Origin: Gammaproteobacteria bacterium
Lineage (GTDB): Bacteria; Pseudomonadota; Gammaproteobacteria; Steroidobacterales; JABDKV01
Direction: 5' to 3'
DNA length: 6,299 bases
NCBI GenBank assembly: GCA_029862285.1
Contig: JAOTXR010000134.1
Location: 1 to 6,299, forward strand
Shown here: piece by piece, positions 1 to 6,299 of the stretch
Position numbering within the stretch: position 1 is the first letter of the stretch
How the letters are laid out: the number at the start of each line of letters is the position of its first letter
The notes under the pieces: generated by a model
Told to the model about the DNA's origin: nothing
Databases searched by the model: none
What the model saw: the letters and a program-made list of their open reading frames with translations, nothing else
Program-made: the position numbers and the translations under genes

Positions 1-1376
1 AATTCATCTTTGAATTTCTGTGTATAGAGGGCATTGCGCAGCCTGGTACTGCAACGCGATACACTTTCCAGATAGGCTTCGACCGGATCCAGCGACAAGC
101 CGTTCAGGGTCGTCTTGGCGCGGAGAAATGACGGCGCCCAGTCGAGTTTGGGATAGACACTTGCAAGCGCACCAAAGAACGACCGGCGAAATGCCGCTGG
201 CAGACGCCTGCGCACACTTTCTTCATGGCAATGCCAGCGATGACGCCGGTAACCGGCAAACGATTCATCTGCACCGTCGCCGGACAACGCAACCTTGACT
301 TTGCGTCGTGCTATCTCACAGACGCGATATGTCGGAATCGCAGAACTGTCTGCATACGGTTCGTCGTAGACTGTGGCCAGACCATCTATGAGATCGAAAT
401 CGTCTGCCGCCACTTCCTGACTGTAATGATCGGTGCCGTATTGTCTCGAGACACGCTCCGCGTAGGCCGATTCGTCGTGGCTATCTTCTGTGAACGAAAT
501 TGAGCAGGTCAAAACCGGCGAGGGAGAGAGTTCAGACATTGTCGAGACGACCGCACTGGAATCGACACCACCAGACAAGAAAGCCCCGAGCGGCACGTCA
601 GCGATCATTCTACGACGTACGGATACGCCCAATAGCCTCATTAACTCTTCTCCGAGTTCATCGTCACCGGCCATCTCATCGTGTGGCACGCAAGGCAGGT
701 CCCAGTACTGTCGCGGATTAGCGCCAATGTAACGCCCGCGATTGAGCAGCAGCACGTGACCGGGCTCCAGCTTGCTAGCCGCAGTCAGAATAGTTCGTGG
801 CTCAGGCACGTAGCCTAACGCCATATAATCTTCCACTGCGCGACAATCCAGGTCGCGGGGCAGCTCGGGATGCACCAGCAGCGCCTTCAACTCGGAAGCA
901 AAAATCAAGGCGCCCGAAGGGAGCAATGCGAAATATAGCGGCTTTATTCCAAGCCGGTCACGGGCCAGAAACACGCACTGCTTTCTCGCGTCCCACAATG
1001 CATAGGCAAACATGCCATTTAGACGCTCAACGCACTGCTCACCCCACTCCTGCCAACCATGAATCAGCACTTCAGTATCCGATTGCGTACGAAACCTGTA
1101 GCCCGCTGCCTCCAGTTCCTGCCTCAATTTCTGATAGTTGTAAATCTCACCATTGAAAGTAACAACAATGCTCTGGTCCTCATTAGACATCGGTTGCATG
1201 CCGCCGGCCAGATCGATTATTGATAACCGCCGATGCCCCAGCCCTACTCCGTCGGTGATATGAAACCCACTGTCATCCGGTCCACGGTGTGCAATTGCAT
1301 CGCACATGCGCTCGACCAATGCGCCGTCAACGGATCCGGGGTCTTTCAGGTTTACGATTCCGGCTATTCCACACAT
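1..1376 (-). CDS. XrtA/PEP-CTERM system amidotransferase (AsnB-like), partial: C-terminus outside window
   Basis: A class II glutamine amidotransferase related to asparagine synthase B, reading ATG at 1376 down to the left edge (458 codons plus 2 bases, no stop or frameshift). It begins MCGIAG, so Cys2 is the N-terminal nucleophile after Met removal. The glutaminase domain (about 2-190) shows GHRRLSIIDL (47-56), FNGEIYN (74-80) and SDTEVL (99-104). The synthetase domain has the PPi-loop SGGVDSS (268-274) and SGDGADE (365-371) followed by SFAGYRRHRWH. These match the exosortase A-associated family (TIGR03108 type, usually a little over 600 residues), so roughly 170 residues are missing. Family chemistry is ammonia from glutamine passed to an ATP-activated carboxylate. 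The substrate here is unknown; an acidic sugar or polymer component is my inference. The start lies 18 bp after xrtA and has no clear Shine-Dalgarno, suggesting coupled translation. Ordinary asparagine synthase is the alternative, less likely given the context. Confidence 0.93.
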   Translation of the reverse strand, partial: MCGIAGIVNLKDPGSVDGALVERMCDAIAHRGPDDSGFHITDGVGLGHRRLSIIDLAGGMQPMSNEDQSIVVTFNGEIYNYQKLRQELEAAGYRFRTQSDTEVLIHGWQEWGEQCVERLNGMFAYALWDARKQCVFLARDRLGIKPLYFALLPSGALIFASELKALLVHPELPRDLDCRAVEDYMALGYVPEPRTILTAASKLEPGHVLLLNRGRYIGANPRQYWDLPCVPHDEMAGDDELGEELMRLLGVSVRRRMIADVPLGAFLSGGVDSSAVVSTMSELSPSPVLTCSISFTEDSHDESAYAERVSRQYGTDHYSQEVAADDFDLIDGLATVYDEPYADSSAIPTYRVCEIARRKVKVALSGDGADESFAGYRRHRWHCHEESVRRRLPAAFRRSFFGALASVYPKLDWAPSFLRAKTTLNGLSLDPVEAYLESVSRCSTRLRNALYTQKFKDE

Positions 1377-1394
1377 GATCGTAAGAACGTGCCG

Positions 1395-2873
1395 CTAGCC
1401 GTCACAATCCGGCGCGTGAGTCGGGTCGGCCAAACATTCGGACAACGCCGGATGATAATTGGCCACAAAATCCATCAGTACATCGAGATTATCGTCGCCG
1501 GCGTCTATCGCAAGCGCCACGATACCGCTGGTGGTTTGACCATGCAGCAACGTATCCCACGCTTCATACAACTTCGCCTCGTAGGCCAAAGGAGTCCGCC
1601 GGTTATTGATTTGATACCAGGTCGCAACATACATCGTTCTCTGGCCTGAAACTACAGATACCACGCGCATGTCGGCATCTGTTGATGACAACGTTGCGGC
1701 GACACGCCAGGTCTTTTTGTCAACCAGGCGGTTGCCACTGCTGGCCGCATCGACACCGCCATTCGCAGCATTGTATATATCGACGAACTCGTAAATCGTT
1801 AAGGAATCGTTTGTCAACGCGCGGCGCAAACGCTGGTCGCTGGGCTGAAACGACGGTTCCCAAGGTGCTTCGGCATAAACGCGGCTCCAATCCGCTGGAG
1901 TCCGGGCCAGGCCAACCACCACACCGTCACCAGCACGGCTTTGGACGACACTCGAGAGCACTGGACTGATTAGCAACACAAACAGGGCAACCAGAAACGC
2001 GGCTATCACCGTTGGATTGAATTTCTTCAATGGGGCAGGTGAGGCGACGGAAATATTGTCGGTGTCGACATGATCGTCGCGAAACCGCACTCCGACAAGA
2101 AACAGCACAAACATCACGATGCCAAAAAACACCCATCCGTAAATAAAGTGATCGACTCCTACCGCCAGTTTCATACCGCTCAACGACGCCAGCACGACTA
2201 TCAGGTATGCCCTGATGCCGTTGGCCAATATCGGAACAAATATAGCAAAGCCTATGAATATCAGTCGCTTACGCCATGAATAAAAAGTCAGATATGCGAA
2301 GATGGTTCCGAGGACTACCGACGCGATCAGATAGCGAATGCCGCTACACGCCGTCGCGATCTCGAAGTCGCCACCTGGTACGGCAATGAATAGCCCGTCG
2401 CGGTAAACGGCGAATCCGGTCAGGCGCAACAGCACGGTCGTCAAATCCGCGGTGATCTCCATCAGTTGCGGTATCAGGAATTCGCCAAAAGGCACGGCAA
2501 AAAACAGGAAAGTGAGCGCAAAGCCGATTGTCCACACAACGCGATTGCCCGCTACGGTCCATATGAGAGAGGGAATCAGGGCAACTACTGCAAACTGCTC
2601 CAACGCATTAATGCCGAGGTGCTTCGCAACCATCCAGACCAGTGAAAGAAGGAGCAGCAGCAGCAACCCGGGCCAGAATGGCTTCGGCGAAATGCCGCTC
2701 AATGCATGGCGCTCACGATATATGAGAAAAGCGGCAATTGGGCCGACTATCAATCCATGCGCAAATGTGTCGGAGCGCAGCCAGATCTCCACCATGGCCC
2801 GAATCGTGCTCCAGTAGAATACGATGATTGCAATGAAAGACGAAGCGACCAACAGCATCGAGCGACTGTTCAT
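1395..2873 (-). CDS. xrtA: Exosortase A fused to EpsI domain (XrtA)
   Basis: An integral inner-membrane cysteine protease/transpeptidase that recognises PEP-CTERM sorting signals. The protein is 492 residues from ATG 2873. Residues 5-265 carry about eight or nine hydrophobic segments and the family motif TFAHG (36-40). The three catalytic regions are present: ATACSGIRYL with Cys176, ANGIRAYL with Arg221, and DHFIYGW with His242. After a short hydrophilic link comes another membrane segment (about 287-310) and an EpsI-type domain (to about 475) with ATWYQINNR (417-425). The exosortase-EpsI fusion and length are normal for XrtA (TIGR03109 type). The tail ends ECLADPTHAPDCDG, with two Cys. Start choice: the reading frame is open to 3035, but the extra 54 codons mostly overlap the upstream glycosyltransferase and lack family character. 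GTG 2894 (seven residues longer) is a real alternative, and neither start has a well-spaced ribosome site. It lies 37 bp after the glycosyltransferase gene. Confidence 0.96.
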   Translation of the reverse strand: MNSRSMLLVASSFIAIIVFYWSTIRAMVEIWLRSDTFAHGLIVGPIAAFLIYRERHALSGISPKPFWPGLLLLLLLSLVWMVAKHLGINALEQFAVVALIPSLIWTVAGNRVVWTIGFALTFLFFAVPFGEFLIPQLMEITADLTTVLLRLTGFAVYRDGLFIAVPGGDFEIATACSGIRYLIASVVLGTIFAYLTFYSWRKRLIFIGFAIFVPILANGIRAYLIVVLASLSGMKLAVGVDHFIYGWVFFGIVMFVLFLVGVRFRDDHVDTDNISVASPAPLKKFNPTVIAAFLVALFVLLISPVLSSVVQSRAGDGVVVGLARTPADWSRVYAEAPWEPSFQPSDQRLRRALTNDSLTIYEFVDIYNAANGGVDAASSGNRLVDKKTWRVAATLSSTDADMRVVSVVSGQRTMYVATWYQINNRRTPLAYEAKLYEAWDTLLHGQTTSGIVALAIDAGDDNLDVLMDFVANYHPALSECLADPTHAPDCDG

Positions 2874-2910
2874 TTCCCGCGCAATTATGGTCACCCGATT
2901 TGCAAAGCCT

Positions 2911-4122
2911 TCAGACAATCTCCACCTCGGAATTCTCGTTTTCGCCCAGCAAGGCCTGATCCAGTTGGGCCAGGGCTGCTGCCCAGGAGAAATGCTCGAC
3001 CACAAAGCGCCGGTTGGCAAGGAACTCGGTGGCACTCAGGTGTTGCAGCACCGCCTGCGAAAACTCTCCTGCAGTGTCAGCAGTCCGGACGCCAGGCCCG
3101 CGGTAGTCAATCCCGAGCATGGCGGCCGTGGTCGCCACCACCGGCCTGGCCATTGCCATCGCCTCGAGAACCTTGTTCTGCAAACCACGAGCAACCCGTA
3201 GCGGTGCCACAGCAAGTCTTGCATGGGCCAGGAACGGGCGAACATCAGGCACTCTCCCGGTCACGACTACGCCAGGTGTATTCTCCAATCCGCGCACTTC
3301 ACGCGTAGGTCTCGAACCCACGACATAGAATCTGGCTCTTGGCGCCTGCTGGCGTATCAGCGGAAATACTGAAGACGCGAACCACTGCACTCCTTCGATA
3401 TTTGCCCAATAGTCCATGGCACCAGTAAACACGATGGCTTCGACATCGCCCGGGTATGGATTTGCGTGGCCAGTGGCTGGGGAAAAATAGTCCGCGTCGA
3501 CACCGTTTGCCATTACACCAACGCGATTCGAATATTGCGGACAGCGCTTTTTCAATAAACCGGCTTCCTGCTGAGAGACCAGCAGCGTTCGATCGAAACG
3601 TGAAACCAGCTCAACTTCCACCTTGCTCAATAGCTGTGCTTCTCTCTCGTAAATCCAGCTACGCGGCCAGCCTTTTAGCCGGGCATACTCATGCCACTTC
3701 TCAGAATCCACGTCGACCATGTCCAGGACTTTTCGCGTAGCTGCGGGTAAGGCCTTGACGTGACGAGCCATACCCGCGGAAAAGACCAGCGCTGCATCAA
3801 GCGAATGTCGTTTGGCAACATCTGAAACCCATTCGGACAGACGACGATCGTCATAATAGGCGACGGTTACCGGTGCACCATGCCTCAACGCACTTAAGCC
3901 CCGTATTGCCGTTCGGAGTCGCCCGGCGGGCCGGACACAGACGCTCTGGCAGCGAGCTTCCAGCTGCGAAACGTATTGCCAGTCCTCAGCGGAATCGACG
4001 AATGTACCCAAATGCAGCCGGAACTTCTCCGCCAGGTGACAGAGTATGTTGTACGACCGAATCTTGTCGCCTTTGTCCGGCGGCCATGGGATACGATGCG
4101 TGAGCAGTAAGACGTCGGTCAT
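2911..4122 (-). CDS. XrtA/PEP-CTERM system-associated GT4 glycosyltransferase (stp1 type)
   Basis: A 403-residue GT-B fold sugar transferase of family GT4, matching the exosortase-associated group called stp1 (TIGR03087 type). The N-terminus has the characteristic LLLTHRIPWPPDKGDKIRSY (5-24). The mid region has VDVDSEKWHEYA (136-147). The donor-binding half has NGVDADYFSP (206-215), FTGAMDYWANIEGV (232-245), PLRVARGLQNKVLEAMAMA (307-325) and RPVVAT (326-331). Glu320 is the conserved acidic residue of the GT4 nucleotide-sugar site; the position eight residues before it is Arg312 rather than the first Glu of a classic EX7E motif, which I believe is usual for this family. No signal peptide or membrane segment is visible, so it should act at the cytoplasmic face on a lipid-linked sugar. 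Donor and acceptor cannot be read from sequence. Its ATG overlaps the stop of the FemAB-like gene by 4 bases (ATGA, 4119-4122), and no Shine-Dalgarno is visible, so translation is probably coupled. Confidence 0.95.
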   Translation of the reverse strand: MTDVLLLTHRIPWPPDKGDKIRSYNILCHLAEKFRLHLGTFVDSAEDWQYVSQLEARCQSVCVRPAGRLRTAIRGLSALRHGAPVTVAYYDDRRLSEWVSDVAKRHSLDAALVFSAGMARHVKALPAATRKVLDMVDVDSEKWHEYARLKGWPRSWIYEREAQLLSKVEVELVSRFDRTLLVSQQEAGLLKKRCPQYSNRVGVMANGVDADYFSPATGHANPYPGDVEAIVFTGAMDYWANIEGVQWFASSVFPLIRQQAPRARFYVVGSRPTREVRGLENTPGVVVTGRVPDVRPFLAHARLAVAPLRVARGLQNKVLEAMAMARPVVATTAAMLGIDYRGPGVRTADTAGEFSQAVLQHLSATEFLANRRFVVEHFSWAAALAQLDQALLGENENSEVEIV

Positions 4123-5186
4123 CCGAGACTACGCGCGAGCATTGGCCCGATCACGCGAGACAGCGGCAACGGCATACGTTTCCATAAATCAATAAACAAC
4201 CGATAACGCGGATTCGTTGGGCTCAGGTTGGGAATTTCTGTTGCTCGCACCAGACCATATTCATACTGGAGCGGCACCGGCGTGAATCCCCAGTGTTTCT
4301 TAAACCTGTAAGAACCCGTGTTGATTTTGCTGCGGCCGTAGTCAAATACCGTCACGCCACGCTCGACTGCCCGACACATGACCTGCCAGTATAGAAAATC
4401 GTTGGCACTGACGGCTCGGGCCGCCGAACTGCCTCCACCATAATAAGGCAAAACTTCGTCTCTGAAGTAGAAGCTCATAACACCGGCAACTGGCCTACCC
4501 TCATGCCTGATGATGGTAGTTTCACAAGCATCACCGAATTCCTCGTCAAGCAGACGCAAATATCGTTTTGAGAAAACCGGTGTACCCAGGTTGCGCACAC
4601 TCTCCGAATACATTGCGTATAGCGTGTCGATGTCATCACCCTGGCTTGACTCCAGATTCGCCTTCATCGCACGGCGTATCATGGCTCTTTGCTTGCGTGG
4701 GATGGCCTTCAGGTTTTCATCTGGATCCGCTGAGATCGCCTTTCTGAACGTTACATAGAGCTCCTTGACCGGCCATTCAGGTTTTTGCGCGACCAGACTG
4801 CGTAACTCAAGGTAATCGACCTGCAACTCCTGCGCCAGCTCCATTCCTGCTGCGATCAACTGCACCGAACTATCTTCATCGTTGGCAGCAACACCGCCGT
4901 AAACACAGAACGGTACCGATATGAGCGAATTGCCAAACAGAAAACTGCGCAGGTGAAAAAGCGGCAACACACCGCAAATCTTGTTGTCGCGCTCTGCAAT
5001 AAGATAGTGAGGCGTATGGCCAAAAGCGCGACTAATTACCCGCTTCCACCCATACCGGTGAAAAAATGTAGCTTGCCGGCAAGACGACACAAACTGTTCC
5101 CACGCCGGCTCGTCTGTGTCAGTGCATGGCCTGATACGCACCGCAATATCGCTTTCCGACGATCGTTCAAGCACAACAGATTTCAT
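4119..5186 (-). CDS. FemAB-like PEP-CTERM system-associated protein (GNAT fold)
   Basis: A 355-residue protein of the FemAB-related, PEP-CTERM-associated family (TIGR03019 type). The N-terminal GNAT-like half has ATFFHRYGWKRVI (39-51), HYLIAERDNKICGVLPLF (60-77) and VPFCVYGGVA (91-100). The second half has IPRKQRAMIRRAMK (162-175), GTPVFSKRYL (201-210), AGVMSFYF (234-241) and the strongly family-like FDYGRSKINTGSYRFKKHWG (281-300). Classical Fem proteins move amino acids from aminoacyl-tRNA onto lipid II; the substrate of this branch is not established, and aminoacylation or acylation of a polysaccharide is inference. No signal peptide is visible. The start is uncertain: ATG 5186 overlaps the deacetylase gene by 20 bp, whereas in-frame ATG 5219 adds 11 residues (MTFLRSQQIRQ) and overlaps by 53 bp. 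Neither has a convincing ribosome site; I prefer the shorter form because the extension looks like read-through of the other gene. It ends in a 4-bp overlap with the glycosyltransferase gene. Confidence 0.93.
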   Translation of the reverse strand: MKSVVLERSSESDIAVRIRPCTDTDEPAWEQFVSSCRQATFFHRYGWKRVISRAFGHTPHYLIAERDNKICGVLPLFHLRSFLFGNSLISVPFCVYGGVAANDEDSSVQLIAAGMELAQELQVDYLELRSLVAQKPEWPVKELYVTFRKAISADPDENLKAIPRKQRAMIRRAMKANLESSQGDDIDTLYAMYSESVRNLGTPVFSKRYLRLLDEEFGDACETTIIRHEGRPVAGVMSFYFRDEVLPYYGGGSSAARAVSANDFLYWQVMCRAVERGVTVFDYGRSKINTGSYRFKKHWGFTPVPLQYEYGLVRATEIPNLSPTNPRYRLFIDLWKRMPLPLSRVIGPMLARSLG

Positions 5187-6078
5187 TTGTCTTATCTGCT
5201 GAGATCGCAAAAATGTCATCCATTCTGGCCCACTTGAAGTCCCGCAGAAGCCTCTCCAATCGAGGTCCGGTGCGTTTCAAATTGAGATAGTGCCTGAACT
5301 GCGCGCGCCGCGAAATTCCGGGAATCCGAGGCTGGTCTACATCGATTTCCCACGGATGCAAGTAGAATACCGCCGGCTGTTGTTCGACACGGTTGATTCG
5401 GTTCAACGCCCAGCGCGAGAATGCGTACGGTGCAAGCCGAAACCATCCACCGCCACCACAAGGGATGTTCTTTTGGCCCAGTGCCAAAGTGGTAACCGGT
5501 ATCTCGAGAATGCCATGCTGCGCAAGGCGGAAGGCAAAACGAGGAAAGCCCGGGATGCCGTAATGGTCATGGCGAATGGGGCAGATACTGGAGGAATAGT
5601 GATGGCCTTCCTCACCCAGTATCTCCAGCGCCCATAGTGTGTCAAGCGACACAGAGTAACTGGCCGCCCGATAGCCGCTGACCCGCACGCCGGCCATATC
5701 TTCCAGCAACTCGCGGGTGCGGCGGACATCTGCTCTAAACTGCTCCGGCTGCTGGGTCGTCACCCGCCGATGCGACCAACCGTGACTGGCCAGTTCGTGA
5801 CCGGCATCGACAATACGGCGAACCAGTGCCGGCTCCTTTTCCGCTACCCAGCCAAGCATAAAAAAGGTGGCGTTGATGTCGTGATCCGCAAATAACTGCA
5901 ACAGCCGCTCAGTATTCCGGGCGACCCGCAGCGGCCAGTTGTTCCAGCGTTCCGGGCCGACCTGGTCCTCAAAAGCAGACACTTGAAAATAGTCTTCGAC
6001 GTCCACCGTCATTGCATTAACCGGCGATGCTGAGCTGAATTGCTCGTGCGCGGGTATGGGATCCGGTGCCGGCATCAT
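5167..6078 (-). CDS. XrtA system polysaccharide deacetylase (NodB domain)
   Basis: A 303-residue carbohydrate esterase 4 / NodB-fold deacetylase of the exosortase A-associated family (TIGR03006 type), expected to remove N-acetyl groups from a sugar or polymer using a metal ion. Motif 1 is TVDVEDYFQVSAF (24-36), supplying Asp26 and Asp29. ATFFMLGWVAEK (70-81) follows. Motif 2 is ELASHGWSHR (95-104), with the metal ligand pair His99 and His103. Motif 3 is GYRAASYS (135-142), with Arg137. The late motif FYLHPWEID (238-246) carries His241. All expected catalytic positions are filled. No signal peptide or membrane helix is visible, so cytoplasmic action or unusual export is implied. The start is the first of two adjacent ATGs; an AGGA lies six bases upstream, which fixes it. 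Met23, just before motif 1, is too far from any such site. It follows the upstream stop by 22 bp and overlaps the FemAB-like gene at its end, giving an odd C-terminus, NEICCA. Confidence 0.96.
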   Translation of the reverse strand: MMPAPDPIPAHEQFSSASPVNAMTVDVEDYFQVSAFEDQVGPERWNNWPLRVARNTERLLQLFADHDINATFFMLGWVAEKEPALVRRIVDAGHELASHGWSHRRVTTQQPEQFRADVRRTRELLEDMAGVRVSGYRAASYSVSLDTLWALEILGEEGHHYSSSICPIRHDHYGIPGFPRFAFRLAQHGILEIPVTTLALGQKNIPCGGGGWFRLAPYAFSRWALNRINRVEQQPAVFYLHPWEIDVDQPRIPGISRRAQFRHYLNLKRTGPRLERLLRDFKWARMDDIFAISADKTNEICCA

Positions 6079-6122
6079 CTGCAGTCCTGACCGAAGCTAC
6101 TCAACCGGTGCCGGCGGCACCG
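6063..6122 (-). repeat. Repeated 11-mer and inverted repeat around the deacetylase start
   Basis: CCGGTGCCGGC (plus strand) occurs at 6063-6073 and again at 6105-6115. The second copy is part of a perfect 7-bp inverted repeat, CGGTGCC (6106-6112) and GGCACCG (6116-6122), with a 3-base loop. In the mRNA the 5' arm could pair with its neighbour, inside the end of the upstream gene, or with the copy just after the deacetylase ATG. There is no T-run, so it is not a standard terminator. Chance repetition in GC-rich coding DNA is a fair alternative. Confidence 0.3.
6085..6088 (-). promoter_or_regulatory. Ribosome binding site of the deacetylase gene
   Basis: The minus strand reads TCAGGACTGCAGATGATG. 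The AGGA core is six bases from the first ATG, at 6078. It is the only well-placed Shine-Dalgarno I find in front of any gene in the window, and it decides the start between the tandem ATGs at 6078/6075 and the internal Met23. Confidence 0.6.
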
Positions 6123-6299
6123 ACCAGTTCTGCGAGTTTCGATTCCAGCAGGCGCAATCGCTCTTCAAGCTCCGCCTTGCTGCCAGGCTGATCTTCGGTG
6201 TCCAATTCCGGTTCATCGATTGTCGTAACGAGATCGCCGGACAGCTCCTGACGCATCTCGATGATCACCTGTTTGATGTGTTCCTCTTCGAAGTCACGA
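6101..6299 (-). CDS. C-terminal end of probable XrtA-associated ATPase (ExeA/GspA-like), partial
   Basis: An open frame enters from the right edge and ends at TGA 6101-6103, giving 65 residues. It starts RDFEEEHIKQVIIEMRQELS, which resembles the last helix of the ExeA/GspA-like AAA+ ATPase found in exosortase A loci (TIGR03015 type), where a segment of the form V..VI.E.R.E follows the ATPase domain. An acidic linker (DEPELDTEDQ) comes next, then a charged heptad-like helix, AELEERLRLLESKLAEL, and a small tail, VGAAGTG. The helix could be a short coiled coil for oligomerisation. No Walker motif is in the window, so the assignment rests on this helix and on position: the ATPase commonly precedes the deacetylase in these loci. 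Another XrtA-locus protein with a coiled-coil end remains possible. That it is a real coding end is well supported by reading frame, composition and the 22-bp spacing to the next start; the name is less sure. Confidence 0.6.
   Translation of the reverse strand, partial: RDFEEEHIKQVIIEMRQELSGDLVTTIDEPELDTEDQPGSKAELEERLRLLESKLAELVGAAGTG

Noticed and set aside
20..1649. Several plus-strand open frames of 70-140 codons opposite the amidotransferase and the end of xrtA
   Set aside because: All lie antisense to continuous minus-strand coding sequence with conserved motifs, and none resembles a protein family.
2653..2665. Short AGC triplet run (four units) within xrtA
   Set aside because: It encodes part of a leucine-rich membrane helix (about residues 70-76). 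Such codon runs are common, and four units give little support for a phase-variable repeat.
2874..3035. N-terminal extension of the exosortase frame to ATG 3035
   Set aside because: The extra 54 codons mostly overlap the 3' end of the glycosyltransferase gene in another frame, are Trp/Pro-rich, and precede the normal XrtA N-terminus.
2706..3308. Long plus-strand open frame (200 codons) opposite the xrtA/glycosyltransferase junction
   Set aside because: It is antisense to two well-supported family genes, its translation is rich in Arg/Pro/Gln with no domain character, and no ribosome site was noted. It is a shadow of minus-strand codon usage.
5290..5637. Plus-strand open frame (115 codons) opposite the deacetylase
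   Set aside because: It is antisense to the NodB motifs, with no recognisable domain.
1..6299. Search for tRNA/rRNA, CRISPR repeats, insertion sequence ends and rho-independent terminators
   Set aside because: Nothing convincing was seen: coding sequence fills the window apart from gaps of up to 37 bp, and the one clear hairpin (6106-6122) has no T-run.

Overview
The window is one unbroken minus-strand gene block from an exosortase A (XrtA, EpsH-type) exopolysaccharide / PEP-CTERM protein-sorting locus. It fits a Gram-negative proteobacterium (beta or gamma), because this family set is known mainly from such bacteria. Base composition is moderate (roughly mid-50s % GC by eye) and looks even across the genes. 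I cannot name the genus. Both ends of the window cut a gene.

Layout in the direction of transcription (right to left): (1) 6299-6101, C-terminal 65 residues of a protein that is probably the XrtA-associated ExeA/GspA-like ATPase; (2) 6078-5167, XrtA-system polysaccharide deacetylase (NodB fold); (3) 5186 (or 5219)-4119, FemAB/GNAT-like protein of the PEP-CTERM system; (4) 4122-2911, XrtA-associated GT4 glycosyltransferase (stp1 type); (5) 2873-1395, exosortase A with a fused C-terminal EpsI domain; (6) 1376-1, class II (AsnB-like) glutamine amidotransferase of the XrtA system, cut by the window edge after 458 codons. Junctions are 22 bp, an overlap of 20 (or 53) bp, a 4-bp ATGA overlap, 37 bp and 18 bp. 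This is operon-like packing; I see no internal promoter or terminator, and no gene-free stretch longer than 37 bp.

How the genes probably work together: the glycosyltransferase helps build a polysaccharide. The deacetylase, FemAB-like protein and amidotransferase are plausible modifying enzymes (free amine, acyl or aminoacyl group, carboxamide). XrtA is the inner-membrane cysteine transpeptidase-like enzyme that processes PEP-CTERM proteins bound for the surface or matrix. The ATPase and the missing chain-length, kinase and export genes would lie beyond the right edge. No PEP-CTERM substrate protein is encoded here.

The gene set is a known, conserved neighbourhood, and I do not see an undescribed system in it. 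Second-look items are the combined chemistry of the three modifying enzymes, several ambiguous or Shine-Dalgarno-poor starts, a cysteine-containing tail on XrtA, and a repeated 11-mer that could form alternative hairpins around the deacetylase start codon.
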